A stretch of 64,000 bases of DNA from positions 1 through 64,000 of the forward strand of contig PMUI01000042.1 of the NCBI GenBank assembly GCA_003166955.1, read 5' to 3'. Under the pieces are notes generated by a model that saw nothing but the letters and a program-made list of their open reading frames with translations, made no database searches and was not told where the DNA came from. Position numbers and translations under genes: made by a program. The DNA comes from Acidobacterium sp. Lineage in GTDB: Bacteria > Acidobacteriota > Terriglobia > Terriglobales > Acidobacteriaceae. How positions within the stretch are numbered: position 1 is the stretch's first letter; the number at the start of each line of letters is the position of its first letter. This document shows, piece after piece, positions 34,637 through 42,510 of the stretch.

Positions 34637-35290
34637 TTACTTTTTGGCAGAACATACAAAGAAGTATTCGACGGCCATCGCCGGAGTAAAGATGGGAATG
34701 TTGAAGTTGACCTTCATCTGCAATCCCTGGAGAGAGCGCTTGCCTGGCTGCTTCTGACGCCAGTGATGCGATACCGGAAAATACCTCTCGACGTGAAAGA
34801 CCTTCTTCAGGTGCTCGGCCATTTCTGCGATGGACTTAACGTTATTGTAGTTGGGCCAGACCAGCCGGCGGAAGTGTCCAAAGTTGATGTAGGACATGAT
34901 GAACTTGCCGTCGTTCTTCATGATGGCCCGGATTTCATCGAACTTGCGATCCTGCTGCTGGCCCATGTACTCGAAAAGGCCCATGGCAACCACGAAATCG
35001 AAGTGCTTTCCGGAAAAATCGATCGGGTCATTGGCAATGTCGATCTCCTGCAGGTACGGCGCCGGATCATGGATGGCGATGTCGATGCCGTGGTAAGCGA
35101 CATTCGGTCTCAGCACCGAACGCAGCGCCGCGGGTCCGCAGCCCACATCCAGCAGCGTGCAGTCCCTGTCGCCGGCCATCTCATTCACGATGCGACCGCA
35201 CTTCCTAAGGCGAAAGCTGACGGCCGCATACTGGGCGTTCTCGACAATCCAGTAATCTCTGCTTCGAAAATTTTCAACTGCCTGGTTCAT
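34637..35290 (-). CDS. SAM-dependent methyltransferase (class I)
   Basis: A methyltransferase of about 217 residues with the SAM-binding motif LLDVGCGPAALRS, an acidic motif (GIDIA) and a post-motif segment FDFVVAMGLFEYMG. The start at ATG 35290 is preferred because AGAGG lies 5 nt upstream; an upstream in-frame extension looks untranslated. It lies between the pyruvyl-transferase-like gene and the epimerase-like gene in the CDP-sugar block. O- or C-methylation of the deoxysugar or of the assembled glycan is possible. It does not resemble the roughly 400-residue TylC3-type sugar C-methyltransferases. The target cannot be assigned. Confidence 0.75.
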   Translation of the reverse strand: MNQAVENFRSRDYWIVENAQYAAVSFRLRKCGRIVNEMAGDRDCTLLDVGCGPAALRSVLRPNVAYHGIDIAIHDPAPYLQEIDIANDPIDFSGKHFDFVVAMGLFEYMGQQQDRKFDEIRAIMKNDGKFIMSYINFGHFRRLVWPNYNNVKSIAEMAEHLKKVFHVERYFPVSHHWRQKQPGKRSLQGLQMKVNFNIPIFTPAMAVEYFFVCSAKK

Positions 35291-35356
35291 GGAATCCTCT
35301 GGGGTCTTGAAATGAATCGCCGGCGCGCAAGGCATCCGGCAGTGGTGCTTTGATCT

Positions 35357-36664
35357 TTATCGTGAACGGCGCTGAAGCTCGCCGAAGAGCAGATCGTATT
35401 CCTCGTCGAGAAGAGCACGATACTCTTTTGCCTTTGCGGCGATCAGCGGCTTGACTTCTTCGCCGCGCGCCTCCAGCTCAGTGAAATGGCCGATGAGTCT
35501 TTGCAGATCCACTTCCTCCAGCGGCTGACAATATTTGCCGAGTCCCACACCCTCAAGCAGAAAATCCGTTTTGGGGTCATAGGAAATGGATACCGCGGGG
35601 ATGTTCATCATCAAGCCGAGCAGCAGGTTATGGAATCGCGGGGAGACAACGATGTCGCACTCACCAATTTGCGCGATGAGATCCTCGACTCCCCTGGCGC
35701 CTTCATCGATGATTCCGGCTTCCTGGTAGCGGATTCCCTTCTTCTCCAGCCTGGCTCTGAGTTCGGCTCTGGTGGTCGCGTCATTCTTCGCATCGCCCTG
35801 CAGAATGCGAACGGCGTAATGATGCTCAACCAGCCACACGACGAACTCGCACATCGTATTCAGGTAATTTTCGTACCGTGCCTGATGTTCCTCCGGAGTC
35901 CAGAGATGAATGTCGCGATGATCCATGACGCCGAGGCCAACCTGTCGAACAGCGCGCTTGCGGTTCGCGCGCTGCGGGAACATCTCGGGATCAAGGCTCC
36001 AGGCCAGGTCGGGAAAAACGTAGTCCTTATCGTTATCGAAGCCGATCTTTCTGATTCGGTCTCTCGTATTCTCGTCGCGGAAGCTTCGGAACTCAGCCCG
36101 CGAGAGAGCACGGCGGAGCAGCCGCTTGCTCAGATTCCCGTAGATCGGACCCGCGCCCACTCCGACGAAAGCGACTTTGCATCCCGCGAGCCGGGCGGCG
36201 CCGGTCCATCGGAAAATGTCGTAGGGAAAGCCGGTCGCGGTTGTCATGTAGTCGGTGAGCATCCCGGTACCGGTCATGACGAGCAGGTCGGCGCCGCGCA
36301 GAGCGCGCCTCGCGCCCAACCAGTCGTTGAGCTCACCCGGCACGCGCAGACAGAGCCGCAGAAGCTTCTCGAATTTTCCGCGCAAGCCGCCGCGGCGCTT
36401 GACGCCGCCAAAGTTCTGCTGCGACACGGGAATCGCCGGCATCTGGTGCCGCTCGGCCGTATCTTCGGTCTTATAGCTGACTGCGCTGAATTCGCCGCCG
36501 GGCAGACGCTTGCGAGCATTCTGCACGATGGCCTGCAGCGTGCACTCGTTGCCGATGTTCTGCACGCCAAAGACGCCGAAGAAGACAATCCTGCATTTCG
36601 CTGCGGTCGCCGCAGCAGATCCCTGTACGGCAGGGGGCATAGCCGTCTCGTACTCCACAGGCAT
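35357..36664 (-). CDS. Polysaccharide pyruvyl transferase family protein
   Basis: This 435-residue protein belongs to the CsaB/WcaK family (PF04230), which transfers pyruvate from phosphoenolpyruvate to sugars as a ketal. Characteristic features are FFGVFGVQNIGNECTLQ at the start, DLLVMTGTGMLTDY, AFVGVGAGPIYG, SFRDENTR, and a C-terminal SPRFHNLLLGLM with conserved Arg-Phe-His. I set the start at ATG 36664, just 2 nt after the flippase stop; the longer upstream frame is Arg-rich and not protein-like. It likely adds an acidic pyruvate ketal to the exopolysaccharide. Family call is good; activity is inferred. Confidence 0.85.
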   Translation of the reverse strand: MPVEYETAMPPAVQGSAAATAAKCRIVFFGVFGVQNIGNECTLQAIVQNARKRLPGGEFSAVSYKTEDTAERHQMPAIPVSQQNFGGVKRRGGLRGKFEKLLRLCLRVPGELNDWLGARRALRGADLLVMTGTGMLTDYMTTATGFPYDIFRWTGAARLAGCKVAFVGVGAGPIYGNLSKRLLRRALSRAEFRSFRDENTRDRIRKIGFDNDKDYVFPDLAWSLDPEMFPQRANRKRAVRQVGLGVMDHRDIHLWTPEEHQARYENYLNTMCEFVVWLVEHHYAVRILQGDAKNDATTRAELRARLEKKGIRYQEAGIIDEGARGVEDLIAQIGECDIVVSPRFHNLLLGLMMNIPAVSISYDPKTDFLLEGVGLGKYCQPLEEVDLQRLIGHFTELEARGEEVKPLIAAKAKEYRALLDEEYDLLFGELQRRSR

Positions 36665-36666
36665 AC

Positions 36667-38277
36667 TCACGATGTCGCCATCCTCGCTTTGAACGTAGTC
36701 CTGAGCTTGCCGGCGAGGAAGAAGGCGCTCTCGCGCGGGCGCCGGAACAGGAGAATCAATGCGCCGCCTGCGACGAGACCAACCGGGCCGCAGACCAGGA
36801 GCTGCACGATGGGCGCAGCATGATCGACCATTCTGTAAGCCAGATACGTGGTCAGGAGAACAGCTCCCCAGCAGGGCAGGTGCGACACGAAGCCGCTCCA
36901 GAGATCGCGCGTTCGTACTGGCCCGCTCCGGCCGGCGATGGCGTAGACGATCGGCAGCCGAACCGCGATGCTGACGATCGCCAGCGATGTGACGACACCG
37001 ATCGGACCCCAATGCAAGCCCAGCAGGTACGAGACGATGGTGACCAGTCCCGCCGCTGTATGGTTGCGAAGCTGATCCTTACCTCTTCCCTGGCTTTCAT
37101 AAATCCAGCTGCAGATGCTCGAGAGCGGCGTGGACACGGCCACCAGAGTGAAGACCGCGAACAAGGGAATTGCGGCGCTCCATTTTGGCCCGAGGATCAC
37201 CAGAACCAGCGGCCTGGCCAGAGCGAGACACATCGCGGAAAACGAAAACACGATGAGGGCGAGCGTGCCATAAGCCCGCATATAACTGCGCCGGTAGCGT
37301 TCAGGGTCCCCTTGCAGGCGAGAGAGGACGGGGATAAGAACGTTGTTAATCGGCGTGATGACCTGCTGAATGGGCCGCGCGAGCAGAACGTTGGCGCGGG
37401 TGTAAAGCCCAAGCGGCACCGCTCCGAAGAACCGACCCAGCAGGATGCTGTCAGTGTTGACGGAGAACTGACCGATGAAGTCGGCAATGCTGAGGTGCGC
37501 GCCAAAGCTGATCAGGGGTTTGACGCCGCTGTTCCGCGAAGGCAGATTCGGACGCCATCCGGAAATCAGCCAGGTCATGATAAGTGCGCCGCCGGTGGTG
37601 GCCAGCTGTTGCGCCACTAATGACCAGTAAGAGAAGCCGCGCCAGGCCATCACGCAGGCAAGCCCAAAGCCGACAAAGCTGGAAGTCACGTCGATCACCG
37701 CCAGCATCGGGAATCGCATTTGCCGCGTCAGCAGAGCCTGGTGCTGCACGGTTGACCCTGTCAGCAGAAACGTCACTGACAGAGCCAGCATGATGCCTTT
37801 GACGCGCGGATCGTGGTAGAACGCAGCGGTCAGCGGCGCCAGGCCAGCAGTGACCATCGCCAGGATCCCGCTGAAGCCCACGTTGATCCAGAAGAGATTC
37901 GATACCTGGGCCTGCGTGATCTTGTCGCGCTGGATAGTCGCGATCGAGAGCCCCAGCTGGGTGAACACGGAGACGAGCGCAGTGACCCCGAGAACCATGC
38001 CCACCAGTCCGAAATCTCTCGGGCTAAGCAGGCGGGCCAGAACCGCGGCGGCCAGGAAGTTCAGAGTGAACTTCGCCGCCTGAGCCGAAACGGTGACAAA
38101 GCCGCCGGAGACCGCGCGGTGTCCGATGTTCGAGAGCAGGTGGTCGGTGCGGAAGTGCTCCGACTCCCCTTCGGCCGTATGATTCTCTGCCTCGACCAAA
38201 TTCAGATCACTGCTCAAGCGGCCTCCCGCTGTCTCTGTCTCATTCGCTGATGGGGTTGCGCTTCCCGAGACGAACAT
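36667..38277 (-). CDS. Polysaccharide flippase, Wzx/WzxC-like (MOP superfamily)
   Basis: A 536-residue polytopic membrane protein with an N-terminal cytoplasmic tail of about 50 residues, then about 12-14 predicted TM helices. The PST/WzxC-type signature includes LLSPRDFGLVGMVL near the second helix, NLFWINVGFS, and SFGAHLSIADFIGQFSVNTDSILLGRFFGAVPLGLYTRA in segments. It moves the undecaprenyl-linked repeat unit across the inner membrane. It is the only flippase in the window, while the polymerase is about 10 kb away at 47290. The two blocks therefore probably serve one polysaccharide. Confidence 0.88.
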   Translation of the reverse strand: MFVSGSATPSANETETAGGRLSSDLNLVEAENHTAEGESEHFRTDHLLSNIGHRAVSGGFVTVSAQAAKFTLNFLAAAVLARLLSPRDFGLVGMVLGVTALVSVFTQLGLSIATIQRDKITQAQVSNLFWINVGFSGILAMVTAGLAPLTAAFYHDPRVKGIMLALSVTFLLTGSTVQHQALLTRQMRFPMLAVIDVTSSFVGFGLACVMAWRGFSYWSLVAQQLATTGGALIMTWLISGWRPNLPSRNSGVKPLISFGAHLSIADFIGQFSVNTDSILLGRFFGAVPLGLYTRANVLLARPIQQVITPINNVLIPVLSRLQGDPERYRRSYMRAYGTLALIVFSFSAMCLALARPLVLVILGPKWSAAIPLFAVFTLVAVSTPLSSICSWIYESQGRGKDQLRNHTAAGLVTIVSYLLGLHWGPIGVVTSLAIVSIAVRLPIVYAIAGRSGPVRTRDLWSGFVSHLPCWGAVLLTTYLAYRMVDHAAPIVQLLVCGPVGLVAGGALILLFRRPRESAFFLAGKLRTTFKARMATS

Positions 38278-38343
38278 CGGCGCGATGGCGATGCATTTTC
38301 CGTCCGCGTCGAATTGCGGCTAAGCTGCCTGGTTTCTCTCACT

Positions 38344-39168
38344 TCACTTGCCGACCAGCACGGGCTCCTCTATCGCCTTCTTCTTCGCACGGCCGTTCTT
38401 CGACCACACCTGCCAGGGAGCTCCACCTTTAGACCAGAGATCTTCCAGCTGCTGTCTCTCCTTGAAGGTGTCCATGCAGGCCCAGAATCCTTCATGCTTG
38501 ATCGTGATCAGTTCCCTCGCCTCGATGAGCCGCGCGAATGGTTCGTCAACCAGATCCTCGCCCGAACGAATGTAGTCGAAAATCCGCTGACGGAACACAA
38601 AATAGCCGCCGTTGATCCACTTCTGAGACGTCTGGGCGTGGTTGATGCTGGTGACGTTGTCCCCATCGGTTTCCACCAGATGGAACGTCTGCGTCGGAGG
38701 CACCGACACAAAGCACGCCGTCTTTCCCGACTTCTTCAACCGGTCGATCGTCATGTCCAGATCGATGTCCGTCAGGCCATCCACATAGTTCGCGAGAAAG
38801 AACTCTTCGTTCTTGACGTGCTCGCGAACCTGGAGCAGGCGTTCGCCGATCAAAGACTTGGCGCCGGTGTCGGCACACGTGATTTTCCAGGTGGTGAAGT
38901 CGTCGCCGAGAAGTTGAACGGTCTTACCGCCGTCGGATAGGACGAAGTCGTTGGATATCGCTTCGTTGTAGCCGAGGAAGAACCGCTTGATCGCTTCGCC
39001 CTTATGCCCCAGGCAAAGGATGAAATCTTTGTGGCCGTAGTGGGCATAATACTTCATGAGGTGCCACATCACCGGCGCATCGCCGATGGGCACAAGCGGC
39101 TTAGGGACGTTCTCGGAATATTCCCTGAGCCGGAGTCCAAGGCCACCACAGAAAATTACTACCTTCAT
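38344..39168 (-). CDS. rfbF: Glucose-1-phosphate cytidylyltransferase
   Basis: Makes CDP-glucose from CTP and glucose-1-phosphate. The 274 residues (family about 257-260) start with the nucleotide-binding IFCGGLGLRLREYSENVPKPL. They include MKYYAHYGHKDFILCLGHKG, NYVDGLTDIDL with metal-binding Asp, and the RfbF-typical KHEGFWACMDTFKE. GGAGG lies 9 nt before the ATG. It is the first gene of the CDP-sugar block and feeds the RfbG dehydratase six genes downstream. Identification is secure. Confidence 0.93.
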   Translation of the reverse strand: MKVVIFCGGLGLRLREYSENVPKPLVPIGDAPVMWHLMKYYAHYGHKDFILCLGHKGEAIKRFFLGYNEAISNDFVLSDGGKTVQLLGDDFTTWKITCADTGAKSLIGERLLQVREHVKNEEFFLANYVDGLTDIDLDMTIDRLKKSGKTACFVSVPPTQTFHLVETDGDNVTSINHAQTSQKWINGGYFVFRQRIFDYIRSGEDLVDEPFARLIEARELITIKHEGFWACMDTFKERQQLEDLWSKGGAPWQVWSKNGRAKKKAIEEPVLVGK

Positions 39169-39566
39169 AACTTAGAACCTCCGTTTGACTAATGTTCGGC
39201 TAACTTCGTACCTTTGAATTTCTAACTAAGAATGCTTAGCGCGGATCGCGATTTCAGATTCTCGAACTTTTCAAGTGTTCAGACCATCCTTCGGCACGAC
39301 CCCAGCATCAACGCCGATTTCTGAAGCCAGCGCATGTTCACAGGATGGCAGGAGATGGCCCGAAAAGCATGGCCCCCAAGTACCTTTGTACTGAGTGAAT
39401 TGGAGTCGGTTACGACGGTTACCGACGTGACCGATGCTCAATTGACATGCACGCTGGAACGGGAGACGATGGCCATAGATTTCGGCATGTAATCCTTGCG
39501 TTCCAAACTTTTTCCGTGGGTCGCGCGATGGAAGAGAAATCCACGTTCTGATCGAGGTTAGCCAGC
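39169..39566. promoter_or_regulatory. Divergent intergenic region between rfbF and beta-helix copy 2
   Basis: No gene is seen in these 398 nt. Small symmetric elements are CTAAG-4 nt-CTTAG (39226-39239), GTAC-CTTT-GTAC near 39379-39390, and a doubled GGTTAC around 39409-39424. A promoter for each direction is expected, but no clear -35/-10 pair could be assigned. Confidence 0.4.
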
Positions 39567-41420
39567 ATGTCAAGAAACATCCCCCGACCACTGTTTGTCA
39601 CTCTTATGTTGATCGGCGCCGCCCCCCTGTGTCTGTTTGCGGCCCTTCTTTGCTTCACAGCATTGCCGGGACAGAGCCTGGTGGCGCAGAGCTACAGTCT
39701 TCCCAATGACAACTCCAACTGCCCGGGCAACTGCCGAGTCATTGCATGGCTGGCCGGATCCGACTTGTGGAATGGCGGCACGCTGCCCACATATCCTTCG
39801 GTCACATGCTCGGGCCTTCATGCCAACGGCACTACCGACGACGGCCCCGGTATCCAGGCCTGCATTAACAACGCGGCAGCCAATACCGCGGTCTACGTTC
39901 CCGCCGGGACCTATCTGATCAACAGCACCGTGCGGCTGAAGAGCACCGTCGTACTGCGAGGGGCCGGCACCACCAGTACCCTTTTCAATTTCGGTTCCAG
40001 CGCCCAGTTCACCACTCAAAGCTTCTCCAACCAGTCCAACTTAAGCCCAGGCGTTTCTTATGGCTCCAACATGCCCGGCTATGCGCTGAGCGGTGCTCCT
40101 AAGAAGGGCGACACCACGCTGACGATCGCCAGCGGCTCGGTTAACCCCGGCGCCTTCATCGCCGTCTTCGCCGACAACGATCCGACTCTGGTCAGCGTCG
40201 ATGGGTCTGACGGCCACTGCGAATGGTGCGGTGACAACACTGGCTATCGCGTGATGCAGCAGATTGTGCAGGTCACCGCGGTCGCCGGTCAGACCCTCAC
40301 CCTCGCCCGCCCGCTCTATTACACCCTCTACACTAACCCCGAATATCGCATCTACACCTTCCCCACCCAGAAAGCCGGCTTTGAGGGTTTCAAGGTGGTG
40401 GGCACCTCAGACATCGGTTCCAATCAGATCATCCTGCTGCAGGGCTGCCTCTATTGCTGGGTGAAGGGTGTCGAAACCCAGATGACGGGGAGTTCCAGCG
40501 GTTCGGCTCACGTCGAGATGGATTTCTGCTACGGCAACGAGATTCGCGACTCCTACTTCCACGAAGGCCGCTCTTCGGCTTCCGGCGCCAACTACGGTGT
40601 CTACTTTAACTTCATCAATTCTGACACCAAGGTTGAAAACAACATTATGCGCCACAACCGCCACGCCATTGTCTATCAGGGCGGCGGCTCCGGTACGGTG
40701 GTACTTTACAACTACATCGACGACTTATACACCGACGACCTGACTTATCTTGGGTCGGCGCGCACCTCGCACGGCGGCCATCCTTATATGAACCTCTGGG
40801 AAGGCAACGTGGCTTCCCACGTCACTGCCGACGACTTCTGGGGCTCCTCCTCGCACTTCGTCTTCTTCCGCAACTGGCTGTGGGGCGATGAGACCGGCAC
40901 CGGGGTTCCCAGTTTCCCGCCCGAAGACGGCCACGACGCGGTTGACCTCTACACCATGCAGACCTACTACTCGTTCGTCGGCAACGTGCTCGGTCATGCC
41001 AGCCTCCACACCACCTGGGCCGCGGCAACCCTCAACGGCTTCGACGAATACGCCTCGGCGTCCAATCCCATCGTTTACAGCATGGCCGGGGCTTCGGGCA
41101 GCATTCCCAGTTCCAGCACCACCGCACTGCTGCACGGTAACTGGGACTACCTCAGCAACGGTGTAGGCTACTGGCAGGGCGGAACGAACCACACCCTGGC
41201 GGCCTCTCTGTACTACCCCAGCGAACCCAGCTTCCTGCACGGCTATGCCTGGCCGCTGGAAGGTCCCGAGGGCAATCCCACCATCAACCAAAATGCCGCG
41301 GAGAACTGCTACCTCAGCGGACCGGCAAAGGGCGGATCCTTTAACCCCGCCACCTGCTATACCTCCGGTCCAACTTCGGGGGTTCCCACCAGCCTCGCTG
41401 GTGTCGTCGTCGCGCAGTAA
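39567..41420 (+). CDS. Secreted pectate-lyase-like parallel beta-helix protein (copy 2)
   Basis: This 617-residue exported protein is closely similar to the product of 27704-29518 over its whole length. A longer signal peptide (MSRNIPRPLFVTLMLIGAAP, ending QSLVAQ) leads into the same SYSLPNDN, GTTDDGPGIQACIN and VYVPAGTYLI segments. The same beta-helix core and the same C-terminal ENCYLSGPAKGGSFNPATCY follow. Differences are scattered substitutions rather than indels. It stands alone on the plus strand between the two minus-strand polysaccharide operons. A role in binding or cleaving the locus polysaccharide is an inference from fold and place; active-site residues could not be assigned. Confidence 0.82.
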   Translation: MSRNIPRPLFVTLMLIGAAPLCLFAALLCFTALPGQSLVAQSYSLPNDNSNCPGNCRVIAWLAGSDLWNGGTLPTYPSVTCSGLHANGTTDDGPGIQACINNAAANTAVYVPAGTYLINSTVRLKSTVVLRGAGTTSTLFNFGSSAQFTTQSFSNQSNLSPGVSYGSNMPGYALSGAPKKGDTTLTIASGSVNPGAFIAVFADNDPTLVSVDGSDGHCEWCGDNTGYRVMQQIVQVTAVAGQTLTLARPLYYTLYTNPEYRIYTFPTQKAGFEGFKVVGTSDIGSNQIILLQGCLYCWVKGVETQMTGSSSGSAHVEMDFCYGNEIRDSYFHEGRSSASGANYGVYFNFINSDTKVENNIMRHNRHAIVYQGGGSGTVVLYNYIDDLYTDDLTYLGSARTSHGGHPYMNLWEGNVASHVTADDFWGSSSHFVFFRNWLWGDETGTGVPSFPPEDGHDAVDLYTMQTYYSFVGNVLGHASLHTTWAAATLNGFDEYASASNPIVYSMAGASGSIPSSSTTALLHGNWDYLSNGVGYWQGGTNHTLAASLYYPSEPSFLHGYAWPLEGPEGNPTINQNAAENCYLSGPAKGGSFNPATCYTSGPTSGVPTSLAGVVVAQ

Positions 41421-41445
41421 CCACGGCCCACCTTCACACCAACCC

Positions 41446-41476
41446 GCCCGGATCGCAGTCTCACTGCGGTCCGGGC
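41446..41476. other. Hairpin after beta-helix copy 2, related to the terminator of copy 1
   Basis: GCCCGGATCGCAG pairs with CTGCGGTCCGGGC (13 bp, one wobble) around a TCTCA loop. The sequence clearly matches the terminator of copy 1 but lacks a T-tract. Its right half overlaps the end of the convergent deacetylase gene. It may be an eroded terminator. Confidence 0.6.
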
Positions 41477-42510
41477 GCTGTGCTTGGCAACGCCACCACC
41501 TCGGCGCGCGTGCGCGGCCGTAATCTCAGGTATGCAGCGCGCGTGTACTGCCGAGCGAGAATCTGATTGGCAGGCGCCGAGGTCTTTTCCATGCTCACGC
41601 GCTCGATATTTCTCGGATGGAAATGTGGGACGAAGCCTGCGGTTCCGAATGAGACGTCCAGTACCCTCTCTGAAAAAACTGCCGTGAAGAACTCGTCCGG
41701 AACGCCTGTGTCCGTGTGAGGAAAGGCAAAGGACTTTGGCTCGACACCAAATCGAGCCGCCAGAGATTCCATGCTGGCTCGCGTCTGCGCAAGCTGCTCT
41801 GCCACGGTCAGATCCGCGTAAAGCGGATGATCGTGACTGTGCGCACCGATACTAAAACCCTGGCGGAGCAGCCCCTCCACCTGTTCGGAAGATAAGTGCG
41901 GCTGGTTTTTGAGCACATATTGATCGACATCCACCCCCAGGGCTTCAGTCAGCGAGCGCATCAGAGGCTTCTGCGCATATTTGATCGCGAGCATGCGCTG
42001 CTCGATCGTCATGCCATTGTTTTCCTGCACAGGTAAGAGCGACTCCAACCGATTGCGCGCCCCGCTCGAACCGGAGTCCCGCCCGTTGAGCCGCTCCAGC
42101 AGGAGGCTGATCACATTATGGTGCGCCAGCCCTCCGCCATCCAGGAACGCTGTCGTGAGGAAGAACGTTGCCGGAAGCCCGGCTTTCTGCAGGATCGGCG
42201 CCACAACATCGTGCATCTCTCTGAACCCATCGTCAAACGTCAGATGTACGCAGGGACGGTGGAAGGTTCGTCTGCCGTTCAGAGCATCGACAATATCGCT
42301 CAGGGTTACCGGTTCAAAGTGCCGCGAGAAAAACTCAGCATCCGCGGTGAACTCTGCGACGGTTCGGAATTGATACAAATGGCTGATGTGCGGAACGTGA
42401 ACATCGCTCACCATGTGGTAGTAGGGAACTACCAGCGCAACTCCGGAAAGAGGGCGCACCCACTCCATCGGTATCCGGGATGCTCCTTTCGACAGAAGGC
42501 CCAGGGTCAT
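41461..42510 (-). CDS. Polysaccharide deacetylase (NodB domain)
   Basis: A carbohydrate esterase family 4-type protein of 349 residues. Motif 1 (HLTFDDGF) with the catalytic base Asp is near residue 94, and the metal-binding HSHDH is further on, with VVPYYHMVSDVH near the start. Such enzymes remove N- or O-acetyl groups from the polysaccharide. A related deacetylase is a regular member of exosortase-type EPS loci. No classical signal peptide is seen, so location is uncertain. Its start overlaps the stop of the toroid protein gene by ATGA. It is the last gene of the large minus-strand operon. Confidence 0.85.
   Translation of the reverse strand: MTLGLLSKGASRIPMEWVRPLSGVALVVPYYHMVSDVHVPHISHLYQFRTVAEFTADAEFFSRHFEPVTLSDIVDALNGRRTFHRPCVHLTFDDGFREMHDVVAPILQKAGLPATFFLTTAFLDGGGLAHHNVISLLLERLNGRDSGSSGARNRLESLLPVQENNGMTIEQRMLAIKYAQKPLMRSLTEALGVDVDQYVLKNQPHLSSEQVEGLLRQGFSIGAHSHDHPLYADLTVAEQLAQTRASMESLAARFGVEPKSFAFPHTDTGVPDEFFTAVFSERVLDVSFGTAGFVPHFHPRNIERVSMEKTSAPANQILARQYTRAAYLRLRPRTRAEVVALPSTAPGPQ

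Noticed and set aside
36665-37012. A 116-codon upstream extension of the pyruvyl-transferase-like gene.
   Set aside because: It is antisense-frame noise inside the flippase gene. The family fold begins just after ATG 36664.
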